Source: Armatimonadota bacterium (lineage in GTDB: Bacteria > Sysuimicrobiota > Sysuimicrobiia > Sysuimicrobiales > JACQTN01). Taken from it: 5,619 nucleotides of DNA. Below are positions 1 to 5,337 of the stretch, in pieces. A program made the position numbers and the translations under genes. The notes under the pieces were generated by a model that worked only from the letters and a program-made list of their open reading frames with translations, ran no database searches and was not told where the DNA came from. Position 1 is the stretch's first letter. Each line of letters starts with the position of its first letter. The DNA lies in contig JACQTN010000148.1 of assembly GCA_016210785.1 (NCBI GenBank), forward strand, positions 1-5,619. Reading direction: 5' to 3'.

Positions 1-511
1 CGCTCGCCACCCCGCTGGTGGGGAACCACCCCAGGCGCACGGCGAAGATGCTGATGAACAGCAGGCCGGTCCAGAAGGTCGGCATGGAAACGCCGGCCAC
101 GGCAAACGCCGTGGCCAGCGAGTCGATCCATCCGCCGCGCCTGACCGCAGCGTAGACGCCGGCGGGGACGCCGATGGCGATCCCCACGGCCATCCCGGCT
201 ATTGCCAGCGAGACGGTGTGGGGAACGACGCGGCGGATGTCCTCGCTCACCGGCCGGTTGCTGCGCAGCGACCGGCCCAGATCGCCGCGCAGCACCTTGC
301 CGATGTAGAAGGCGACCTGGGCCGGGAGCGGGCGGTCGAGGCCGAACGCGCGCCGGATGTGCTCCACCTGTTCTTTTGGCACCGGCGCGTCGCCCACGAG
401 CAGCATCACGGGATCGCCGGGCGTGAGGTGGATCATCAGGGCGACGGTGAGCATCACCCCCGCCACGACGAATGCCCCGTGCAGTGCCCGGTAGGCGGCG
501 TAGGAACTCAT
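1..511 (-). CDS. DppB-type peptide ABC transporter permease, N-terminal part (cut by window edge)
   Basis: Inner-membrane permease subunit of a dipeptide/oligopeptide/nickel ABC importer; it would pair with a DppC-type subunit to form the channel. The 170 readable residues hold the classic N-terminal layout of this family: a first membrane helix at about residues 10-28 followed by HLTPGDPV (28-35), the periplasmic segment with GLDRPLPAQ (57-65) and GDLGRSLR (76-83), a second helix at about 97-122 that includes IGVPAGVYAA, and the start of a third at SMPTFWTGL (142-150). Family members are usually about 310-340 residues, so roughly half is present, and there is no stop or frameshift. ATG at 511 is the first start after an in-frame TGA at 539-541. 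No good Shine-Dalgarno lies at normal spacing; the nearest purine-rich run is more than 20 bases upstream, so translation may be weak. The start is separated from the upstream binding-protein gene by 326 bp of hairpin and repeat array. The family call is secure; the substrate is not known. Confidence 0.93.
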   Translation of the reverse strand, partial: MSSYAAYRALHGAFVVAGVMLTVALMIHLTPGDPVMLLVGDAPVPKEQVEHIRRAFGLDRPLPAQVAFYIGKVLRGDLGRSLRSNRPVSEDIRRVVPHTVSLAIAGMAVGIAIGVPAGVYAAVRRGGWIDSLATAFAVAGVSMPTFWTGLLFISIFAVRLGWFPTSGVAS

Positions 512-535
512 GGCGCCGGTGAGGTCGCCATCACC

Positions 536-564
536 CCCTCACCCCTGCCCCGGGGGCGTGAGGG
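536..564. other. GC-rich inverted repeat / hairpin upstream of the permease
   Basis: CCCTCAC at 536-542 is exactly complementary to GTGAGGG at 558-564, and the interior is itself G/C-paired (GCCCC followed by GGGGGC). It lies 25-53 bases upstream of the permease start, on the side of the repeat array nearest that gene. It has no T-run on either strand, so a classical intrinsic terminator is not supported. It could stabilise the upstream mRNA or reduce read-through, or it could be an intergenic palindromic element of the kind common in GC-rich genomes. The pairing is seen; the role is inferred. Confidence 0.5.
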
Positions 565-578
565 TGCATCCGCAACGT

Positions 579-843
579 TACGGGGGCAGGTTCAACGTTG
601 TGCAACATGCCCCACCGGCACGTTCAACCTTTCTGAAATGTGCGGCATGGGCACGTTCCACACCGGTGCAAGGTTCACCGCACTACCGCGCTTACCGGGA
701 TCACGGCGCCGCACTCACCGGAATCACGGGGGCACGTTCAACGTTGTGCAACCTGCTCCATCCTACCGCGCTCGCCGGACTCACGGGGGCACGTTCAACG
801 TTGTGCAACCTGCTCCATCCTACCGCGCTCGCCGGACTCACGG
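579..843 (+). repeat. Array A of a dispersed ~57-bp repeat family
   Basis: This fills most of the gap between solute-binding protein 1 and the permease. Heads resembling GGCACGTTCAACGT begin at 585 (as GGCAGG), 617, 650, 731 and 788. Tails resembling TACCGCGCTC, then [AG]CCGGACTCACGG, occur at 684-706, 711-729 (truncated), 764-786 and 821-843. The left units are decayed or shortened, while the last two are identical. The third unit carries the middle segment GGTGCAAGGTTCACCGC, which matches the middle of the array C units; the last two carry a different middle with TTGTGCAACCTGCTCC. Coding potential here is not credible, because the peptide periodicity merely follows a unit length divisible by three. 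Confidence 0.85.
724..837 (+). repeat. Perfect tandem duplication, 2 x 57 bp
   Basis: Positions 724-780 and 781-837 are identical over all 57 bases, and the first six bases of a further unit (TCACGG) follow at 838-843. The exact identity contrasts with the decayed units to the left, which points to a recent duplication by slippage or recombination within the array. The array ends exactly where the coding sequence of solute-binding protein 1 ends. Confidence 0.95.
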
Positions 844-2442
844 CACCATCCACACGTCGTGCAGCCAGGGGAAGAACCCGGTGACATCGTAGCGCAAATC
901 GCGCACCCGCGCCACGGTCACCGACACATTGTCCCGCGCGTGCACCGGCAGGAAGTAGGCCCTCTGCATCGTCAGCCGCACCGCCTGGACGTAGAGCTGG
1001 CGGCGCCTGTTCATGTCGACCTCGGTCGCCGCCTGGTCGAAGATCTGGTCGAGCTGCGGGTCCTTGACGAAGGAGAAGTTGAACCCGCCCCCGCCCACGT
1101 TGCGGGAGTGGAGGAAGGCGCTGAGGACGTCGGGGTCGGTGCGGGCCGCAGGCCGCGGCGTCATGTGCGACTCCGGCTTCCGCTGAGCCTCGTTCACGGC
1201 CAGCGCCGGCATGGCGGCCACCTTGAGGTCGAGACCGATGCGCCGCAGCTGGGCCTGCATCACTTCCGGCGCGCCGCGCTCCCACGACACCAACCGGGCC
1301 TCCAGCCGCTCCCCACCCTTCTGCCGGATGCCGTCGGGACCCGGCTTCCATCCCGCCTGCTCGAGAAGCTCCCGGGCCCTGGTCGCGTCATGCTGGTACA
1401 TCTCGGTGCCCTTGTCGTAGCCCCAGGTGATCGAGCTCAGGAGGGTGTAGGCCGGCTTGTAGGCGCCGAAGGGCTGCAGTGGCCCGAAGACCGCCCGTGC
1501 GATCTGTTCCCGGTCGATGCCGTAGTTGAGGGCCTGGCGAACCGCCAGCTCGTCGGTGGGCCGCTTGGTCACGTTGACGGCAAAGACGAAGGGAACGCCC
1601 GACTGGATGCCGATGATGGCCTGGTAACGCGGGTCCCTGGACAGCCGGGCGAAGTCCTGCGGTGGGACCGCGGTGGCCACGTGCACCTCGCCGGCCTCCA
1701 GGGCCGTCACGCGGGTCGTCGGCTCGGTGATGATGCGCACATGGACCCGCTCCACGTAGGCCGCGCCCTTGTTGCGGAAGATCGGCGGCGCCCAGGTGTG
1801 ATCGGGATTGCGCTCCAGGACGATCCGGTCGTTGGGCACCCACTCCACGAACCGGAACGACCCCGTGCCCACGGGCCGCCGGCCCAGGTCCTGGTCGCCC
1901 ACGCGCCGCACCTGGGCCGGGGACACCATGCGGTAGAACAGGCTCATCGCGTCCAGAAACGGCGCCCAGGGCTGCTTCAGGCGGATCCTGACGGTGTACT
2001 GATCCACCACCTCGGACGAGTCATAGAATCCCACCGCACACCCGCCGCACCGGCTCGCCAGCGCCGGGTTGTGCGTCCGGTCCATGTTGAACTTCACCGC
2101 CTCGGCATTGAACGGGGTGCCGTCGTGGAACTTCACGTCGCGCCGGAGTCGGAAGGTGTAGGCCCGCCCGTCCGGGGAGACCTCCCACGCGGTCGCCAGC
2201 CACGGCTTGAACGTCCTGTCCTGCGGATCGCGCACGATGAGGGGCTCAAAGATCTGGAAGAAGACGATCTGCGAGGTCCGCAGTCCTGACAGGTTGGGAT
2301 CGAGGCGGTCCGGGTCCGCCTCCAGCACGAAGAACAGCGTCCCGCCCGGCCGCGGCGCGGGCGTGGCGGGCGCGGACAGCGCGGCGCTCCATCCCGTCAT
2401 CAGCACGGCCAGGACCGCCAGCACGGCGATGCGTGTTCTCAC
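838..2442 (-). CDS. ABC transporter peptide-type substrate-binding protein (SBP family 5), copy 1
   Basis: Exported solute receptor for a Dpp/Opp-type importer, 534 residues, usual for the family. The N-terminus is a signal peptide (MRTRIAVLAVLAVLMTG, then AALSAPA) with no lipobox cysteine, so a secreted periplasmic or loosely held protein is expected. The SBP_bac_5 signature runs from about residue 83 to 122 (AWEVSPDGRAYTF, then FHDGTPFN at 105-112 and the AVKFN motif). VRQALNYGIDREQI (301-314) is the second conserved family segment, and DPDVL lies near 436. GTG at 2442 was chosen because GGGGGGAG ends five bases before it and the signal peptide then begins correctly; an in-frame TTG at 2457 lies inside that site. 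It starts 44 bp after the creatininase stop. Oddities: a CGGC cysteine pair at 132-135, and a TGA stop provided by the TCACGG boundary of the repeat array. The substrate is unknown. Confidence 0.94.
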   Translation of the reverse strand: MRTRIAVLAVLAVLMTGWSAALSAPATPAPRPGGTLFFVLEADPDRLDPNLSGLRTSQIVFFQIFEPLIVRDPQDRTFKPWLATAWEVSPDGRAYTFRLRRDVKFHDGTPFNAEAVKFNMDRTHNPALASRCGGCAVGFYDSSEVVDQYTVRIRLKQPWAPFLDAMSLFYRMVSPAQVRRVGDQDLGRRPVGTGSFRFVEWVPNDRIVLERNPDHTWAPPIFRNKGAAYVERVHVRIITEPTTRVTALEAGEVHVATAVPPQDFARLSRDPRYQAIIGIQSGVPFVFAVNVTKRPTDELAVRQALNYGIDREQIARAVFGPLQPFGAYKPAYTLLSSITWGYDKGTEMYQHDATRARELLEQAGWKPGPDGIRQKGGERLEARLVSWERGAPEVMQAQLRRIGLDLKVAAMPALAVNEAQRKPESHMTPRPAARTDPDVLSAFLHSRNVGGGGFNFSFVKDPQLDQIFDQAATEVDMNRRRQLYVQAVRLTMQRAYFLPVHARDNVSVTVARVRDLRYDVTGFFPWLHDVWMVP

Positions 2443-2447
2443 CGGTT

Positions 2448-2455
2448 CTCCCCCC
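2448..2455 (-). promoter_or_regulatory. Ribosome binding site of solute-binding protein 1
   Basis: On the minus strand the sequence reads GGGGGGAG followed by AACCG and then GTG. The five-base spacing favours the GTG at 2442 over the in-frame TTG at 2457, which would lie within the site. Confidence 0.7.
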
Positions 2456-2486
2456 AATCGGTGTGTGGTCTCCCGGCGTCACCCGG

Positions 2487-3272
2487 TCACGGCTTCTTCA
2501 TCCACGGGTCCACGGTGCGGAACCACTGCATGAAGTCGGTGCAGAACTTCACGGCGTAGGTGATGAACTTCTCGCCCCGCTCGGCGCTGGCCAGCCGCGG
2601 GTCGGACTGGCTGCCCGACGGCGGCGTGACGTCCTCCATGTCCAGCGGGAAGGCGACGCGCACGCCCTTGAATCGCAGCGCGCTCAGCCCGTCCATGGGC
2701 AGGCCGTACACCTCCCGCTTGCCGAAATCCTCCGCCCGCTGCAGCTTCACGGTGCCGGGCTTCAGGTGCATCATGATGGAGCCTACCGGTTCCCCGCCGT
2801 GGCCCAGGCTGACCGGGCCGCCGTAGACCTCCTTCACAAAGTCCGGGTTCTGGATCACCTGCAGCGGGGCCAGGGAGGGGATGACGAGCCCCCGCTCCCG
2901 GCGCACGCGCCGCGTGAAGAGCTCCACGATGGGCGTGTTGCCGTTGTGGCCGTTGAAGATGACGATCCGCCTGAAGCCCGCGGAGAGCAGGCAGTCCACG
3001 GCGTCCTGCATCAGGGCATCCAGCGTGGAAGGGCGCACGGTGATGGTGCCGGCGTAGTTGCGGAAGTACTCGGAGTAGCCGAAGGGGATGGTGGGCGCCA
3101 CCACGTCCCCGGTGTGCTCCGCGGTGCGGCCGGCGATGCCATCGATGATGGCGTAGTCGCCCATGGGCGCGTGCGGGCCGTGCTCCTCGATGGACCCCAG
3201 GGGCAGGATGGCGCTGACACCCCGCGCCACTACCTCCTCCACTTCGCGGAAACTCATGTCTCCCAGGCGCAT
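2487..3272 (-). CDS. Creatininase-family amidohydrolase
   Basis: Cytoplasmic metal-dependent hydrolase of the creatininase fold, 261 residues, the usual length. This family opens or cleaves C-N bonds; known members include creatininase, the mycofactocin enzyme MftE and the riboflavin/F420-pathway deformylase ArfB. Visible motifs are LPLGSIEEHGPH (23-34; metal-site E29 and H31 by analogy with creatininase E34 and H36), FNGHNGN (106-112, with H109), and GHGGEPVGS (157-165, with H158 and E161, matching the family HAGE..TS block). After GPH the family usually reads LPLGTD; here it reads APMGDY, so the expected metal-binding Asp is shifted by one (D39, with Tyr at 40). ATG at 3272 has a strong GGGAGGAG site. 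It sits between two peptide-type binding-protein genes on the same strand, which suggests that it processes an imported amide, cyclic or modified peptide compound. The substrate cannot be assigned. The fold assignment is strong, while the creatininase reaction itself is unlikely to be assured. Confidence 0.92.
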   Translation of the reverse strand: MRLGDMSFREVEEVVARGVSAILPLGSIEEHGPHAPMGDYAIIDGIAGRTAEHTGDVVAPTIPFGYSEYFRNYAGTITVRPSTLDALMQDAVDCLLSAGFRRIVIFNGHNGNTPIVELFTRRVRRERGLVIPSLAPLQVIQNPDFVKEVYGGPVSLGHGGEPVGSIMMHLKPGTVKLQRAEDFGKREVYGLPMDGLSALRFKGVRVAFPLDMEDVTPPSGSQSDPRLASAERGEKFITYAVKFCTDFMQWFRTVDPWMKKP

Positions 3273-3276
3273 GCTT

Positions 3277-3284
3277 CTCCTCCC
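3277..3284 (-). promoter_or_regulatory. Ribosome binding site of the creatininase-family gene
   Basis: The minus strand reads GGGAGGAG, AAGC, then ATG at 3272. The GGAGG core is six bases from the start, close to ideal, and settles the start over the internal ATG at codon 6. Confidence 0.8.
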
Positions 3285-3299
3285 GCTCGTTGGTCGGTC

Positions 3300-3370
3300 C
3301 TGCGCATGAACTACTTCTCCATGTATAGCGTTTCGAGGTATCCGACTGAGTAGGTCCCCAGGCCGTCACC
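3300..3370 (-). pseudogene. Detached copy of the 3' end of solute-binding protein 2 (71-bp direct repeat, left copy)
   Basis: This segment matches 3536-3606 at 70 of 71 positions. The one difference (3356 C versus 3592 A) is synonymous. On the minus strand it encodes GDGLGTYSVGYLETLYMEK followed by TAG at 3311-3313 and 11 further bases past the stop, exactly as at the true gene end. It has no body of its own, because upstream of the copied codons the sequence is unrelated to the binding protein. It lies 28 bp upstream of the creatininase start. Two origins fit: a local duplication when the 165-bp segment between the copies was inserted, or the remnant of a deleted tandem binding-protein gene. 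Confidence 0.93.
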
Positions 3371-3396
3371 TTTCTCGGAGGGGGAGGGCGCTTCCC

Positions 3397-3457
3397 GGCA
3401 CGTGCTATCTTCCCGCACCGTGCCACACCCTACCGCGCTCACCGAACTCACGGCGCC
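3397..3457 (+). repeat. Single diverged unit (B) of the dispersed repeat family
   Basis: The head GGCACGT (3397-3403) and the tail TACCGCGCTCACCGAACTCACGG-like segment (3431-3453) flank a middle containing CCGCACCGTGCC that is unlike the other units. The tail differs from the array A consensus at very few positions. The unit lies inside the 165-bp segment between the two 71-bp direct repeats and has the same orientation as array A. Confidence 0.75.
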
Positions 3458-3516
3458 CCCTTCCGATACCTCCCCCACCCCGTGACACTGCACAGACCGA
3501 CATACAGACGATGCTC

Positions 3517-3536
3517 GCACCCGGCTGAGCCGGTGC
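3517..3536 (-). terminator. Hairpin just downstream of solute-binding protein 2 (weak terminator or mRNA stabiliser)
   Basis: GCACC at 3517-3521 pairs with GGTGC at 3532-3536, continued by GG (3523-3524) with CC (3530-3531) around a five-base loop, with one bulged C. On the minus strand it begins ten bases after the TAG of solute-binding protein 2. The following bases are only moderately T-rich and contain no T-run, so full termination is doubtful. Its outer arm ends exactly at the start of the right 71-bp direct repeat, so it also marks a duplication breakpoint. Confidence 0.35.
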
Positions 3537-3606
3537 TGCGCATGAACTACTTCTCCATGTATAGCGTTTCGAGGTATCCGACTGAGTAGGTACCCAGGCC
3601 GTCACC
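3536..3606 (-). repeat. 71-bp direct repeat, right copy (true 3' end of solute-binding protein 2)
   Basis: This is the partner of 3300-3370 at an offset of 236 bp. It covers the last 19 codons, the TAG stop and 11 bases beyond. Identity ends sharply at 3607 on one side. On the other it falls away at 3535, apart from a shared CGGT just outside (3531-3534 versus 3295-3298). Confidence 0.93.
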
Positions 3607-5106
3607 CATGCGGTGGTACCCCTTCACCCTGCTCATACCCGCCTCCGCCTGGGGCCGCCAGAGCACGAACAGCCAGGGCGCCTCCTGGAAGAGGATTTTC
3701 TCCACCTCAGTATAGATCGTCTGGCGCTTTTCCCGGTCGCTGATGCGGGCCCCCTCCGCCAGGAGTTCGTCCAGGCGGGCGCTCTTGAAGCCCACCGCCG
3801 CGGCGTAGGCGGTGCCCGTGGAGTGGAAGTACTCGCTGTAGACGTCGGGGTCGCTCCAGGGCAGGCTCAGGCCGTCCATCACCATGGTGTAGTCTCCGCG
3901 GACGCGCTTCTGAAAGAGCGTGGGCACCTCGATGATGCGCATGTCTACCTGGATGCCCAGTTGCCGCAGCTGGGTCAGGATCACCTGGGCCGTGTCGAAG
4001 TGCACCGACAGGTTCACCGCCTCGAACACCAGGCGCAAGTCCTGGGGCCGGGCATAGCCGGCCTCCCGCAGCAGGGTGCGGGCACGCTCGGGATCGTGTT
4101 TCCAGACGTTGCTGGTCTGGGGGTTGTAGGCCCAGTGGCCACGCCGCATCAGGAACCCGGTCATGGGCTGCCCCTGCCCGCCGAAGGCGATCTGGGTGAT
4201 CACGGGACGGTTGATGGCGAAGTTGAGGGCCTGCCGCACCTTGGGGTTGTTGAGGGGCGGCCGGTTGGGATTCAGCCGCACGAAGTTGAAGACGTCGTAG
4301 CCGCGGTAGACCTTGTACCCGCGGGTGCGGATGAGGACCTCGATCTCCTGCCAGGGGATGTACTCGGCGAAGTCCACGGTCTGGCTCTTCAGCGCGTTGA
4401 CGCGCGCCCGGTCGTCCTGGATCGGAACCAACTCCAGCCGGTCCAGGCAGGGCAGCCCCTTCGCCCAGTAGCGCGGGTTGCGCTCCAGGATGTAGCGGAC
4501 GTTGGGCTCATGGGAGACCAGGCGGAAGGGCCCCGTGCCGTTCATGGCCTTCCTGAAGTCGCCGCGCTCGGCCCACCGCCGGCTGACGATGTACATCTCG
4601 CGGCCGGCCAGCATGTCCAGAAAGGTGGCGCTGGGCTCCTTGAGGCGCACCCGCACCGTGCGCGCATCCACCACGGTGACGCTCTCCAGGGAGCGGTCCA
4701 GGTCGCGGCGCCGGGTCGCGCTCGTCTTCGGGTCCTGGACACGCTGGAAGGAGAACTGCACGTCCTGGGCGGTGAACGGGGATCCGTCGTGGAACGTCAC
4801 GCCCTCCCGCAGTTTGAACACGTACGTGCGCGGGTCCGGCGTCGTCCACGCCTCCGCCAGCGCCGGCGCGATGCGCGCACCGGCGTCGTACTGCACCAGG
4901 CTGTCGTAGACGTTGCCCTGCAGCGAGGAACTGGTCGCGCCGTAGTTGACGTGGGGATCGAACCCGATGGGGTCGCGGTGGATGGCGAACCGGACGGTTC
5001 CCCCGCGGACCCCGCAGGGATCGGCGGCCGCGGGCTGCCCGGCCGCGGGCCATGCGGCCCCGGCCAGCAGCAGCACCACCACACCGGTCGACAGACGTCC
5101 TGGCAT
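3547..5106 (-). CDS. ABC transporter peptide-type substrate-binding protein (SBP family 5), copy 2
   Basis: Exported solute receptor, 519 residues. The signal peptide is MPGRLSTGVVVLLLAGAAW, with a likely cut near AAGQPAAA; the first cysteine (C31) lacks a lipobox, so it is not a typical lipoprotein. The mature protein opens with GGTVRFAIHRDPIGFDPH, a family start. FHDGSPF (106-112) lies in the SBP_bac_5 signature, PKVRQALNFAINR (288-300) is the second conserved block, and WSDPDVYSEYFHS (417-429) is the third. C31 and C220 (LPCLDRLEL) are the likely disulfide pair. ATG at 5106 was chosen because AAAGGAGG lies eight bases upstream; an in-frame GTG at 5157 would add 17 residues before the signal peptide. 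It is only distantly similar to copy 1, so the two receptors probably bind different ligands. It is the first gene of the cluster in this window. Its last 71 bases are duplicated nearer the creatininase gene. Confidence 0.95.
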   Translation of the reverse strand: MPGRLSTGVVVLLLAGAAWPAAGQPAAADPCGVRGGTVRFAIHRDPIGFDPHVNYGATSSSLQGNVYDSLVQYDAGARIAPALAEAWTTPDPRTYVFKLREGVTFHDGSPFTAQDVQFSFQRVQDPKTSATRRRDLDRSLESVTVVDARTVRVRLKEPSATFLDMLAGREMYIVSRRWAERGDFRKAMNGTGPFRLVSHEPNVRYILERNPRYWAKGLPCLDRLELVPIQDDRARVNALKSQTVDFAEYIPWQEIEVLIRTRGYKVYRGYDVFNFVRLNPNRPPLNNPKVRQALNFAINRPVITQIAFGGQGQPMTGFLMRRGHWAYNPQTSNVWKHDPERARTLLREAGYARPQDLRLVFEAVNLSVHFDTAQVILTQLRQLGIQVDMRIIEVPTLFQKRVRGDYTMVMDGLSLPWSDPDVYSEYFHSTGTAYAAAVGFKSARLDELLAEGARISDREKRQTIYTEVEKILFQEAPWLFVLWRPQAEAGMSRVKGYHRMGDGLGTYSVGYLETLYMEK

Positions 5107-5114
5107 CTCGCTAG

Positions 5115-5122
5115 CCTCCTTT
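5115..5122 (-). promoter_or_regulatory. Ribosome binding site of solute-binding protein 2
   Basis: AAAGGAGG on the minus strand, eight bases before ATG at 5106. It is the strongest site in the window and fixes the start codon. High translation suits a binding protein, which is normally needed in excess over its permease. Confidence 0.85.
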
Positions 5123-5237
5123 CGAAAATCGCATGGCCAGCACCGTACCGCCCTCACATCACATCGCTTGAGGCGGCCAGGAACCCATCTCGGAAAAATC
5201 TACACCGACCATGCGCAGGACCGGCTTCCCACGATGT

Positions 5238-5249
5238 GTCGGTACCGAC
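5238..5249. promoter_or_regulatory. Perfect 12-bp palindrome GTCGGTACCGAC, possible operator
   Basis: The sequence equals its own reverse complement over 12 bases and lies about 130 bases upstream of solute-binding protein 2, in the part of the leader where a promoter could be. A dimeric regulator site is possible, but no regulator gene is in the window and a single palindrome in GC-rich DNA is weak evidence. Confidence 0.25.
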
Positions 5250-5274
5250 GCCGCGAGTTGAACCTCGTAGGATT

Positions 5275-5294
5275 GGACTCGCGCCGCCGAGTCC
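5275..5294. other. Perfect stem-loop, 7-bp stem and 6-base loop
   Basis: GGACTCG (5275-5281) and CGAGTCC (5288-5294) pair fully around CGCCGC. An alternative pairing, CGCGAGT (5252-5258) with ACTCGCG (5277-5283), is mutually exclusive with it. No T-run follows on either strand. It borders array C and includes GTTGAAC and TAGGATT pieces nearby that resemble decayed repeat units. Confidence 0.4.
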
Positions 5295-5337
5295 GAGCAT
5301 CACTGGTATTCCGGTCCTCCCCACCGTCGCGGGTGCA

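Larger units (their letters stand above)
5107..5337. other. Leader region upstream of solute-binding protein 2, no gene seen
   Basis: No plausible coding region, tRNA or riboswitch was recognised. It holds the ribosome binding site, a 12-bp palindrome and a stem-loop, listed separately. A promoter for the cluster is expected here on the minus strand. The only -10-like hexamer noticed is TAGATT (minus strand, near 5197-5202), with no convincing -35 at the right distance, so no promoter is called. Confidence 0.5.

Noticed and set aside
218..892. Plus-strand open frame of 224 codons with a repeated GTFNVVQPAPSYRARRTHG peptide
   Set aside because: The peptide repeat only mirrors the 57-bp DNA tandem repeat (57 is a multiple of three). 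The frame overlaps the permease gene and the end of solute-binding protein 1 on the opposite strand and has no ribosome binding site.
640..2289. Long plus-strand open frame of 549 codons
   Set aside because: It is antisense to solute-binding protein 1 and rich in His, Arg, Gly and Pro, the usual shadow of a GC-rich gene, with no recognisable domain.
3311..3520. Minus-strand 69-codon frame ending in GDGLGTYSVGYLETLYMEK, as a small gene
   Set aside because: Only the end is protein-like, and it is the duplicated tail of solute-binding protein 2. The rest is intergenic repeat DNA, and no ribosome binding site or signal peptide is seen.
5107..5157. GTG at 5157 as the start of solute-binding protein 2
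   Set aside because: It would place 17 residues including two Cys before a normal signal peptide, whereas ATG at 5106 has an AAAGGAGG site at eight bases.
5248..5295. tRNA-like segment (GAGTTGAACCTCG near paired arms)
   Set aside because: No acceptor stem, anticodon arm or complete cloverleaf can be drawn, and the stems found are mutually exclusive and fit decayed repeats.
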